DNA from: Cycas panzhihuaensis
Lineage: Eukaryota > Cycadophyta
Assembly (NCBI GenBank): GCA_023213395.1
Contig: CM041465.1
Span: 68,083,741-68,147,740, forward strand
Reading direction: 5' to 3'
Length of the DNA stretch: 64,000 nucleotides
Below, piece by piece: positions 33,690-43,494 of this stretch; position 1 is the stretch's first letter, and each line of letters starts with the position of its first letter. The notes under the pieces are model-generated. The model was not told the DNA's origin. It saw only the letters and a program-made list of their open reading frames with translations, and made no database searches. The position numbers were made by a program, and so were the translations under genes.

Positions 33690-34580
33690 TTGCAACCTGA
33701 GGAAGGAAGTAATATTCCTTCCTCCTCTTCCTTAGAGGTACACCCACCCAGCCACAGATCTCTTCCAACCATTGGCGCCAAAACTAGAGAAATGGAAGGA
33801 GGATCGCTGGTAAGTACTTCTAGCGATTCTGGTCTAGATAGTAGAGTCATTATCCCAGAGGAAACAAATCATCAAATTTACATTGGGAACTATATTAAAC
33901 CATTCTATGGCGAGCAGTTATATGGGACTACCCATTTACTGCATTGTGTGGAATATTGGATGGAACATGGGAATTGGGATAAAACCCAATGGCAGCAGGA
34001 CTTGGTCCTAACCTTACTGGGAAAAGCTTGGTACTGGTACCTATCCCACCAAGCCACTCTTAGGAATTGGAAAGATTTACAAACGATGTTTCGAATACGG
34101 TTCGATCATCCAACCCAACTAACCATTCTAGTATTCTATGTAGGTCACAATCCTAGGAAACATATACAGAATTGTAAACAAAAATGGAGATCTTTAAGTA
34201 TACCTAAACAGAATTGGCCTAACTATTTCTATCACACCTTGGGGAGAGTAGCGAAGGACTGGTTCCTAGGGAAAGAACAAAATTTAGATATAACATGGGG
34301 AAACTTAAAGAAATCCTTCATAAAAACCTTTAGGCATACTTTTGATAACAAAGAAAGAGACAAAATCCTGAAACATATTAGGGTAATGAGTATAAAATTG
34401 GAACAAAACCTAACAGACCAAGAAGAGGTAGAATCTACACATAGTGAAGAAGAAGAAGTTATAAACTATCCTGCAGAATTTACAGAATTCAATGTTGGAG
34501 AAAGAAAGCTAGAAGACGCTTCGGGACACAAAACTGGAAATACAGAAGATGTGGGTGTAACAAAGTTAAAAACTACATAG
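33690..34580 (+). CDS. Extra ORF with two gag-like modules, in frame with RT across one TAG
   Basis: A 296-codon ORF lies between protease and RT. Module 1 (residues about 66-140) has WQQDLVLTLLGKAWYWYLSH and NWKDLQTMFRIRF. Module 2 (about 160-225) has NWPNYFYHTLGRVAKDWFLG and WGNLKKSFIKTF. Each shows the W/L-rich helix, then A-x-x-W[YF]-L, then W-x-x-L-x-x-x-F-x-x-x-F, as in the capsid-like part of this element's own Gag. The last 65 residues are acidic. A TAG at 34578 is followed in the same frame by the pre-RT sequence INVGNQENPKF. I do not recognise this architecture from described elements. The frame could be a partner capsid fused to Pol by readthrough, or the product of gag recombination. 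Confidence 0.7.
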   Translation: MQPEEGSNIPSSSSLEVHPPSHRSLPTIGAKTREMEGGSLVSTSSDSGLDSRVIIPEETNHQIYIGNYIKPFYGEQLYGTTHLLHCVEYWMEHGNWDKTQWQQDLVLTLLGKAWYWYLSHQATLRNWKDLQTMFRIRFDHPTQLTILVFYVGHNPRKHIQNCKQKWRSLSIPKQNWPNYFYHTLGRVAKDWFLGKEQNLDITWGNLKKSFIKTFRHTFDNKERDKILKHIRVMSIKLEQNLTDQEEVESTHSEEEEVINYPAEFTEFNVGERKLEDASGHKTGNTEDVGVTKLKTT

Positions 34581-35580
34581 ATTAATGTTGGTAATCAGGA
34601 AAATCCTAAATTCATTCGAATCAGAAACTATTGGGATCTTCAGACAGTAGCAGAAGCCCAGCAGTTATTCGAAGAATTCCGTGACGTATTTGTATGGTCG
34701 TATAAGGACCTGAAAGGCATTCCAACGGAGGTAGGAATGCATCACATTGACTTAGTGGAGGATGCAAAACCGGTAAAACAACGGCCATACTTGATGAATA
34801 TGAAATACAAAGAGAAAGTGAAAGCTGAACTTGACAAAATGTTGGAAGCGGGTTATATCTACGAGATCGACTACAGTGACTGGGTGAGCCCTGTAGTGGT
34901 GGTTCCCAAGAAAAATGGGAAAATTCGTGTCTGTGTGGACTACAGACAGTTGAATAAGGTAACAAAGAAGGATCCATTTTCGTTACCTTTTACGGAGGAT
35001 ATTTTAGAAGCAGTTAGGGGAAATGAGATTTATTCCTTCATAGACGGATTTAGTGGATACAATCAAGTGCAGATTGCCCCAGAGGATCAGGCAAAAACTA
35101 CATTCGTAACAGAATGGGGAACATACGCCTACAAAGTGATGCCATTCAGTCTCACGAATGCATCAGCTACATTCCAGCGGATTGTAATTAATATCTTTCA
35201 GAAGTTTATTGGAGAAAAAGTTGCTGTATTCTTAGATGACTGGACGTTGTATGGACTGATGGAAGATCACATGGAAAATATGAGGGAAATGTTGCAAACG
35301 TGCTGGGAAAATAAGTTGTGTCTCAATACAGAAAAGTGTACCTTTCTGGTACCCTTTGGGAACTTATTAGGGCATATAGTCAGCAAAGAAGGATTCGACG
35401 GATCCGGAAAAGTATCTGCCATTCTGCACTTTCTGAGACCAATTACGAGAAAACAGCTGAAAGGTTTTCTGGGTTTGACGGGATATTATAAAAAATTTAT
35501 CAGGGGGTATGCATACATATTTGGACCCCTGGAGGAGTTGTTGAAAAAGAATATTGAATGGGCATGGATAGAAGAAAGCG
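34581..35580 (+). pseudogene. Tat-like reverse transcriptase
   Basis: The frame follows the TAG directly: EEFRDVFVWSYKDLKGIP, then VKQRPYLMNMKYKEKVKAEL, VVVPKKNGKIRVCVDYRQLN, IYSFIDGFSGYNQVQIAPED, WGTYAYKVMPFSLTNASATF, VAVFLDDWTLYG (catalytic FLDD) and TEKCTFLVPFGNLLGHIVS. The order and spacing match Tat/Athila RTs, including the FIDGFSGYNQ phrase. The frame is open from 34581 to about 35575 and then shifts by one base at the RT-RNase H junction. It would copy the element RNA into DNA in the particle. Confidence 0.93.
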
Positions 35581-35883
35581 ACAGCGGCGTTCGAAACATT
35601 GAAACAAGCCATTGTAGCAGCACCTATACTGCGATTCCCAAATTGGAAGAAGACTTTTCATGTGCATGTGGATGCGTCGCAATACGCCATTGGATGCGTA
35701 TTGGCACAGCCCAGTGACGACAATACAGATCATCCAATCTATTTCGCTAGTCGAAAACTCACAAGAGGCGAGCAGAATTATACGACAATAGAGAGGGAAG
35801 CACTCGGCATGGTCTACGCATTGCAAAAGTTTTGACACTATTTATTATCAAATCCATTCTTATTTTTCGTTGATCACCAAGCA
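35581..35883 (+). pseudogene. Tat-like RNase H
   Basis: TLKQAIVAAPILRFPNWKK, HVHVDASQYAIGCVLAQP, IYFASRKLTRGEQNYTTIER and EALGMVYALQKF show the DAS catalytic Asp, the TxxExE helix and the following Ty3-type motif. A TGA at 35833 replaces the residue after KF. The frame then continues with FVDHQALMYLVNKP, the last RNase H block. Confidence 0.88.
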
Positions 35884-37338
35884 TTGATGTATTTGGTGAA
35901 TAAACCGATTATGCGAGGGAGAATCAGTAGGTGGTTGATGTTGTTTCAAGAATTTTCTTTCAAAGTTATTGTGAAACCCGGCAAAGCCCATATCATTCCC
36001 GATCAGTTGTCAAGAATAAAAAACGGAGAAAAAGCCACGGGAGTGCAAGACGATTTTTCAGATGCAGCTCTGTTCAGCATGGAAGCAGTTCCAATGGACT
36101 GGTATGAGGGAATACTAGAATATCTAGCGACTGGAGAAGTACCAGCAGAGTTAGATCGCATGGGAAAGAGAAATTTTATCAAAAAAGCGGAGCCTTATCA
36201 ACTCATCAGTGGAGAGTTATACAAATTGGGGCCATATGACATATTACGACGTTGTGTTCGACAGCATGAGATAAACCAGATCATGTCGTAGGCGCACGAA
36301 GGAGTAGCAAGTGGCCACATGGGGAAATTGGCCACATGGCGGAAGATCTTGACGTCAGGATTCTGGTGGCCATCTATGTTCTAGGATGTCAAAAAGTGGA
36401 TTCAAGCCTGCAACTATTGCTAACGGGTGGGGAAACCTAATCGACAGGATTTCCAACCGTTACATCCCATATTACCTTTGGCACCGTTCGAGAAATGGGG
36501 GCTCAACGTTGTGGGGCCAATCAAACCAGTCGCGCGTAGATCGAAAGCTCGATACATCCTAGTGGCAACCGACTACACGACAAAGTGGGTAGAAGCGCGC
36601 GCGTTACGAAAAGCCAATGCGGAAAGCACAGCAAGATTTCTGTATGAGGTAGTGATTACACGATTTGGATGCCCCTTGGAGATCGTAAGTGACCAAGGCG
36701 CCCACTTCCTCAATCAAACTATCGAAACACTGACATCCGCCTTTATGATTAGCCATCTAAATCTACTCCATACTACCCGAGAGCCAATGGTCAAGCAGAG
36801 CTCAAATAAGATAATCGAGAATTGCTTGCGGAAGATATGCGACATCGGCGGTCGATTGGTAGAAATTACCATCCGTGCTATGGGCATTTTGAGCGACATA
36901 CAAGAGGTCAATCGAGACAGACTCCATTCCGACTTGTGTATGGCACGAAAGCCATTCTCCGGCGAATTTGAGATACCGGTCTGAGTTGCGATACAATGTC
37001 GATTAGACGATCTCCAGTCTTTGGAACGACGATTGGAAGACTTAGTGCAACTGGAAGAGAAATGACACACAACAAGCGGTTTGCAACATGTGGAGAAGCG
37101 GCGGCAAAAAGCATGGCACGACTGCCATCTACGGAAACCTCAATTCAACGAAGGTGATCAAGTGTTGCTGTACGACAACAAATTCAAAACGCACATCGGA
37201 AAACTCAAGATGCGGTGGTTGGGACCATACATCGTAGAACGAATCTTTGAGAATGGATCGGTGCAGCTTCGAGAGATCGACGGACCTCTGCTACCAACTC
37301 GGGTAAACGGTAGCAGACTCAAGCCATATATTGAATAG
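35884..37338 (+). pseudogene. Tat-like integrase
   Basis: H2C2 zinc part around 36292-36420 (AHEGVASGHMGKLATW and WIQACNYC, with stops). Core: ILVATDYTTKWVEARAL (first Asp), EIVSDQGAHFLN (second Asp), and YYPRANGQAEL in a shifted frame around 36770-36830 with the catalytic Glu. The C-terminal part (37081-37338) has NEGDQVLLYDNKF, RWLGPYIVERIFENGSVQL and NGSRLKPY, the GPY/F-type module of Ty3 integrases. There is no chromodomain, which separates it from the chromovirus in the same window. There are at least three stops and two frameshifts. Confidence 0.88.
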
Positions 37339-37560
37339 CCCAGCCTACCAGTAGGATCAACTGGTTGTACCATATCGTGTTGCATGTCGTTGAGGCACAA
37401 TCAAATGCCTTGATACCGAGCCATGATCCAGTTTGGTATGGATACAAAAAGAAAAAAAAATTGAAAAAAATTAAAAAATAACTGTAACTCATCACAGACA
37501 TAAGTAACAGCATCATGATCTGAGAAAATCAGAGGGAAATCCAACAGTATACAAGCAAAA
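37339..37560 (+). other. Tat-like element, start of 3' region
   Basis: Non-coding sequence between the integrase stop and the tandem array. It includes an A-rich stretch near 37445-37480. Confidence 0.6.
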
Positions 37561-38045
37561 TACAGTATACATACCAAAAAGGTATGTTACCAGGTACGTA
37601 CAGTGGAAAAAGTGATCAAATTTGAAAAATACACTATACGTACCAAGGAAATACACTGAAGTACGCACAGTTAAAAAAAGTGACTCAAAGTTACACGATA
37701 CGTACTTGAAAAGTACGCAGTCAGGTATGCACAGTGTAAACAATTTTAAGTGGCTCGAATACGTTATACGTACCTAAAAAGTACACAAGCAGGTATGCAT
37801 AGTGCAAAGAAAAGTAAGTTAAATGAACTACATTATACGTACCTAAAAAGTGCATGGCAGTGCATACGGTGCAAGAGAAGTAAGTTAAGCGACTACATTA
37901 TACGTACCAAAAAGTGCGTGATCGGGTGCATACGATGGAAAATACACTTAAGTGCTTAGTTACATTTTACATACCAAGAGCGTGCGTGTCGATGCGCATA
38001 ATGGAGACTCTTAACACTATACGTACTGCGGGCACGTATAAGACA
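37560..38045 (+). repeat. Degenerate tandem array, about 67-bp unit, in the Tat-like 3' region
   Basis: The phrase TATACGTACC with small changes recurs at 37566, 37635, 37698, 37765, 37834, 37899, 37966 and 38018, giving spacings of 69, 63, 67, 69, 65, 67 and 52. Each unit goes on with AAAAAGTRC, then a GGTATGCACAGTG-like phrase and an A-rich piece. The LTRs carry the same ACGTACC words. Tat-group 3' regions are known to spawn such arrays, which can seed satellites. Confidence 0.85.
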
Positions 38046-38287
38046 AAATTCCGCAAAACGACAAATCATTACGTACCTGCGAGCATTCCCGTGCAATACG
38101 CAGAGCGGAACGGACTCCGGAAAATTTGCCAGACATCCGTACGGCACGGCACGCAAAGAACTCGCTCCGGTACGCATTGCAGTATGCAAAGACACAAAAA
38201 CGGTAAGCATTCCTCAAAGGTACGTACGTAGGGTTCCGATTTGTACGTTTAGGTTTTCTTTCTTATCTCTGGGACTCCGCAGCCAGT

Positions 38288-39000
38288 ATGAGGACAGCAG
38301 GGTGCCAGGAGGCATACATACCGAAGCTTAAGCAGGAGCTACAAGCTCTACCAGCTCCATTCTAGGCCAGGGTTAAACAGGCAGGTTGGGGAGACTACAT
38401 CTACTGTAACCCAATGTACTATGACCCTGAACTCATGGACCAAATCTTAATGGCACTAAAGAAAGTAGCAGTGATGAGGATGAAGAAAGTTCAGAGGAAA
38501 GTGAAGAGGAAAAACCAAGTGCCAAGACGAAAGTTCAGGCTACAAAAGCATCCACTATTAAATTTGTCAAGAAGGATACGAGTAGCAGTGAGGAACCAAA
38601 ATCAATAAAGTCGACAGTGAGTCAACAACCAGTCAAAATAATAATGAAGCGAAGGCGTGAGAATTTCTAGACACGGTGAGCGATGCTGGAAGCAAAGAGG
38701 AAAGTACAAAAGCGGATGCAAAAATGCGGCACAGTTACGAAGACACCAGGAACATCCATTCCCCTTCGGACAAAATAGGTTGTCCATAGACGAGGCAAGA
38801 GGAAGAAGGGAGAAGAAGAATCAGAAGAGGAGGAAGAAGAAGCAGAAGCATCCTGGGAAGAATGGGAAGACTTCCCACAGACAACGGAGGCAGGGGAACC
38901 TTCAGCACCTCCTACACCATAGGACAAAGCAGGACCCATAATTCAAGTGATTCAGGAAATGGAGGAAGGATATAAAGCTGAGTTGCCCTTTAGGACAAAA
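38288..39000 (+). pseudogene. Extra acidic ORF(s) in the Tat-like 3' region
   Basis: The frame from 38288 reads MRTAGCQEAYIPKLKQ, a stop, then QAGWGDYIYCNPMYYDPELM and, with a shift, SSSDEDEESSEESEEE. After further shifts come EEESEEEEEEAEASWEEWED and KAELPFRTKLKRS. It is an acidic, Ser-rich protein region without a recognised domain, in the sense orientation, downstream of integrase. Athila/Tat elements often have an additional 3' gene; its role is not known to me. The broken frame argues against present function. Confidence 0.5.
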
Positions 39001-39181
39001 TTAAAGAGAAGTATGCTATTATTGCCACCCTGACATAGATAAGTGAGGAAATTTTGGGAGGACAGAGGCAGCAGGAGCCGCCTTGAGACAGAGCGGGGCA
39101 GGGATACCCCGAAATTTTGAAAATTTTTGGAGTTTTGTTGAGCAAGGATGCTCAAACCTATAACTGTTGACCCGGGATAGA

Positions 39182-40005
39182 TGTTGGAGTCTAAAATGAT
39201 CCTATGGCTGCGAGAGGACCAGAGGTAGGTCAGGTAACCTAAGTTGTGCAGGTATGGACCGTACGGAGGTATGCATGAGGCAAAACGGCAGAGAAATCGG
39301 CATTCTGGGTACGTATGACATGTACGTACCTAGAACGGGTACGTATGGCGAATCGTACCAGCGGCGGAGCAGGCCGGCGGGTACGCATGACTTAAGGGGA
39401 CCAGTGAAGGCCTGTTGAGCTGCCAGACGTACGTACGGACGTATGGACACAAAGGATAATTAATTAAGTGCCTAAACAAGTGATTAATGGAAAGTGCATT
39501 ATGGTGAAGGGAATACGATTATGACGGTCATAACCCTTGACCAAAAGGTACCAACATGAGTACTTAAGGAGGTACGCATGAACCACCAGGTTAGGGTGAG
39601 AGCCGATTATCACGGGTACGCAAAGGTGCGGAAGCCAGCACGTATGTCAGCCAATTGGAGCAATACTGTATGATAAGTACCATCTGGGTACGCATGTATG
39701 AAGGGCGTATCTTCTTTGGAATGCTCAGGAATGCATTCCAGCCTCTGTGTAAATTGACTTCATTACTTAATAAAAGGAAGAGTTACGTGGAAAGTGGTGT
39801 ATTCTTTGTGTTGTGATGATGAATTGCTGAGTATGTATTGATTTTTGTACTACTGTGTACTATTCTGTGAAATATATGTGAAATATATGTGGAATGTATG
39901 TGAATGACCATGTTGACAATATCCTGAACTAGACTATAGCACTGTGTAACCTTGACAAGTGAAAGAGGTATCTTGTAAGTGTAATAAGACACCCACCAGT
40001 CAACA
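39182..40005 (+). repeat. Tat-like element 3' LTR (824 bp)
   Basis: It begins TGTTGGAGTCTAAAATG and ends CCACCAGTCAACA. It pairs end to end with 29775-30606. No clear polypurine tract adjoins it (the preceding bases are CCCGGGATAGA). The nearest purine-rich run is GAGACAGAGCGGGGCAGGGA at about 39084-39103. Confidence 0.95.
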
Positions 40006-40010
40006 GGTTG
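40006..40010 (+). other. Target-site duplication, right copy, of the Tat-like element
   Basis: GGTTG, identical to 29770-29774. Copia-A LTR sequence resumes straight after it. Confidence 0.92.
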
Positions 40011-40204
40011 GACGAATGTGTCACACTAGAGAGAGGATGAGATCCTTTGTATCATGCATTTTGATATAATATAATATTGCATATCTTAGAGGTGGTTTTT
40101 CTTCCCTAGAAGGGCTTTCCACCTACCAATCTTGTGTATTATTGGATGCAAATTTATGTGGATGTTTATTATTTGATTTATTCCAGTTTTTCCCTCTCTC
40201 CAGC
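40011..40204 (+). repeat. Copia-A 5' LTR, right part
   Basis: From GACGAATGTGTCACACTAG to CTCTCTCCAGCA. It matches 46432-46625, the 3' LTR, throughout. It contains TGATATAATATAATATT, probably the TATA region, and is followed directly by the PBS. Confidence 0.9.
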
Positions 40205-40217
40205 ATGGTATCAGAGC
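40205..40217 (+). other. Primer binding site of copia-A
   Basis: TGGTATCAGAGCC, a full match to the initiator-tRNA-Met type, directly after the LTR. Confidence 0.92.
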
Positions 40218-42058
40218 CTCGTAATATCGCTAGCCTCTGAAAATTGAACTGCTAGTATATGTAGGACATAGAAACTGTATTGCTACAGAGAGAAAACCTT
40301 TGCAGCTGATGGTGCAGAGGAATAACAACAAAAAAAAAAAAAAAGACCAACCGTAAAATGGAGTCCCATTTACATCTTAAAGCCGCTGCCACAGTTCTCA
40401 CGCATGCATTTTATTGTTGCCAATAACAATTTATGAAAGCCTAGATATGTAATAGTTGTCGTTTCTAACCAACGCATACGGAAGATGAAAACGAAGAGCA
40501 ACTGCATCTCGTATGGAAATATTGTAAATTAATGGGATTTCATCGCATCCCTGCTTTGTCTATAGGCCGCACGCAAAAAAGAAACACACGCAATAAAAAT
40601 GCCATAGATGTAAACACATTTGAGGAAGGAATTTGAAGCGTCGCCATTCGAGAGAGACAACCATCACATAACGAAGATTGAAGCACACACTTGTTTTCCT
40701 TAATGCAAATTTTTCAAAGACATCCTCACAAACACCATTGAAGGAAACCGTGCTTGGGCAGCCATCGCTTTGTCTCAATGCAGCAACCACAAAGAATTCA
40801 ACACCAAAAAATACACTACACAATCATGCATGGAGTTGAAAATTGAGCATGTAGTTGAAGATCTAAAAGGCACGTAGACACTGTTGTTAATTTCTCGCAC
40901 GTAATACAGAGAAAAAGCTTTAGCCTTTCGTCGTTACGCCATTAATACGAATGCCCAGGTCAAAGCAGATGTAGTTAAATAGCACACACAGACACAAAAG
41001 CTCGATCGCGCAAAGGAAAATAAGATTCGATCGTTGTAGCCCTCTTTTATTCTTGAAACCCTAAGTATGTAGGGATAAATCTATGTTATGTGCTTATTTT
41101 TCCATGTTCATGGACTTCAAAATTTAAGTAAATCTTTTGTAATCTTTTTGCATGGTCAAAAAGATTTAAATTCTATTAAGTTTCATTTTGGGTCCATTAG
41201 CCCCATTCAACCCAGCCCTTGGTCTTATCACACCCCGCCCCTGGACTGCCCTCCGCCCCCCCCTCCAATGTGGCCCTGATCCAAATGTAAAAGGGGGTTA
41301 ACCCTTCAATTTTCAACCTCCCCTCATTTCATAAAGGGTTACCTGTGCATTTTTTGCCATGACTTCATTATTCAAAGTTAGAATCTAGAACTGGAAGTTG
41401 CGTTGGATTCTTGACTCAGATGCCTTTGATTTGACTGGTTATTTGAGTATTTTTGAAGTCGTTTTGACAGGGAAAATGTCGACCAAAGTCAAAGGAACCG
41501 ACCGCAACCTAGGTAAGTGCAAGTACGTCATTCAATTTATCAAATTTCTTTATAATTTTTCAACATTTTTAATTCAATTTAATATATTATTGATCATTTA
41601 TTAAATTTATGAATTAATAACATCATTTTAACTCTCCCTTTTCTAATAAATTTATTTAATTTTATCAGTATTTAATCATTATTTTAATGTTATTAGTTGT
41701 AAACAAACTTATAATTTGTGTAATTTTATTTTACATTTGATTTAATCTTTAATATGTATGCTTGCAAACATATTTTTTAAATAATGTAATCAATTAATAG
41801 TGTTTAAAAGGGTTAAACCCCCATTTAAAAAAAATAAATTATACAATTTATTTACAAATTACATGCATCTTTATTTTCATTAAATTAATGTCATTATACT
41901 TTAATTTGAAAATGGAGTTGTGATAAAACTCATAGCTTATGTTTGTGGCGTAATTATTTCAATTTGGAAGTTCATTTTTTTTACATATACCTTATCTTTT
42001 CTTTTTATTTTTCCATCATCAAGGAGTATCTCTTTATCGTGGGTTTTCCTTCCCAAAA
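40218..42058 (+). other. Copia-A leader
   Basis: 1.8 kb without a credible gene. Short ORFs (40560-40823 minus, 41088-41279 plus, 41398-41604 plus) lack motifs. It includes an A run near 40329-40345 and a C-rich stretch near 41230-41270. Confidence 0.6.
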
Positions 42059-43040
42059 TGGCTATTATGCTTAGGACAACTTCCTCCATTCAAATTCTAG
42101 TTTTAAATGGTACGGATTATGCCGACTAGAAAGTCAAGGTATCTGACATGTTTAAACAACAAAAGCTTTGGCAGTATGTGATTGGAGAGTTTGCAAAATG
42201 TACTGATACTAAATCAGATGCCTATATGGTCTATTTGATGAATTGTGATGGAGATGTAGGCACCATCTTAATCTCTCTCTCGCCAGACATACGTAGGTAA
42301 TTCAATGATACAGATGAATTTGCCACCGTTTGGGCTAAACTAAAAGAAAAGTACGATAAGGTAGATGCAACTCAAGTCGCCATCCTTGAACAAAAGATGT
42401 ATGGTTTAAAATATGAAGATTTTTCTAGAGTTGAAGAGTTCTTATCCAACCTTCCATTCATAAATGTAGATCTAGAAAACTGCATTAAATCAACAGTTAA
42501 AGAAGGTGATAAAACCATAACCATAATTCACGCAAAAGATGACGACACATTCGTCCGTCTTGCCATCAATAAACTTCCAAAAACTTTTAATCAATATAAA
42601 ACTGCTAAACAACAGTGTGGGCACCCGCCCCCCCCCATTTCATTTAATTAATTAATAAACCAACTAGTTGAATACCATAATGTTAATTCAAACAAGAAAA
42701 ATTCAAGATCCTTCTAAGGTTCTTTTTTCTAAAACAAAGCCACAAAACAAACCTAGAAACCAAAATAATCAACAAAACAATCACAATAATTATCCTAGAT
42801 CTCAAAAACCTCATAGAGGATCTACTTCAAATAATACTTTTAATCAAAATTTTAAATATTCGGGATCATCTAAAAATCAAAACTCATCTAGGTAGACATT
42901 CCAAACAAAGAATAATTCTAAACCTAATTACAATCAAAACATCAGTTGTGCCTACTACCATAAAAGGGGGCACACAATAGATGTTTGTAAGAATATGATA
43001 GCATCTGAAGCGTGGAAAGCTTTAAAAGGGATCCAATCAC
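42059..43040 (+). pseudogene. Copia-A gag with degenerate zinc knuckle
   Basis: It begins MAIMLRTTSSIQILVLNGTD (copia Gag start; the usual N-Y-x-W appears as NGTDYAD followed by a stop). It continues with WQYVIGE-like, VWAKLKEKYDKVDATQV and LSNLPFINVDLENC. An Asn/Gln-rich linker (42668-42895) and CAYYHKRGHTIDVC follow, a CCHC knuckle in which the second Cys is Tyr. At least three stops are present. Confidence 0.8.
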
Positions 43041-43079
43041 GATCCCACAATTTCCCAACTGCTTCTACTTTTGTCCCAA

Positions 43080-43330
43080 CCACCTTCCTGAATTTGAGAT
43101 TTTGGTGCTTTCTGCCATATGACAAAACACCAAGAATACTTATCTACTTATCAACTTGGTCCCAATTCTGAAGAGGAAATCTCTTTCGGACGTGGTTCCC
43201 AGTTGAAAGTTAAAGGAACAAGTGATGTGACCTTGAAAGATGGTTCTATCAATGATGTTTTTTATGTTCCCGGGTTATTACCTAATTTGTTATCTGTATA
43301 TCAAATTTGCTAGAAGGACCTTATAGTCGA
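43080..43330 (+). pseudogene. Copia-A protease remnant
   Basis: HMTKHQEYLSTYQLGPNSEE, VKGTSDVTLKDGSINDVFYV and PGLLPNLLSVYQ match the copia protease from just after the active site (DSGAS-xHMT) to the PN-LLSV end. The DSG itself lies in a broken stretch before 43115. Confidence 0.78.
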
Positions 43331-43494
43331 ATTCTAGAAAGATAAGTTTGTTATTAAACAACTATTTAATAAATTTAAACTTATTGCCTCAGGACTTGCT
43401 AACTATAATATAGGTCTTAATAGTCTAACAAACTTAAATCATTCTAAATTTAAACCCTTCATTGCATTCATAGCTAAATCTCATCCTACTAGTA

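Larger units (their letters stand above)
29775..40005 (+). mobile_element. Tat/Athila-like Ty3/gypsy element, 10.2 kb, full length, with extra gag-like modules
   Basis: The element has LTRs at 29775-30606 and 39182-40005 and a perfect 5-bp TSD (GGTTG). The order inside is PBS-like site, gag (30744-32330), protease ORF (32563-33588), a second ORF with two gag-like modules (33690-34580) in frame with RT, RT (34581-35580), RNase H, integrase (to 37338) and a 1.8-kb 3' region. That 3' region holds an array of about 67-bp repeats and an acidic ORF. The Tat/Athila assignment rests on the DGG protease, the FVWSY pre-RT phrase, the FIDGFSGYNQ and FLDD motifs of RT, and the long 3' region. The two LTRs are very similar, so this is one of the youngest insertions in the window. 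Confidence 0.92.

Noticed and set aside
37560-38045. Regular spaced repeats taken for a CRISPR-like array
   Set aside because: Units are degenerate over their whole length, with no alternation of identical repeats and unique spacers. Plant retroelement context.
38602-39155. Minus-strand Ser-rich ORFs in the Tat-like 3' region
   Set aside because: Complement of the acidic, GAA/GAG-rich sense frame.
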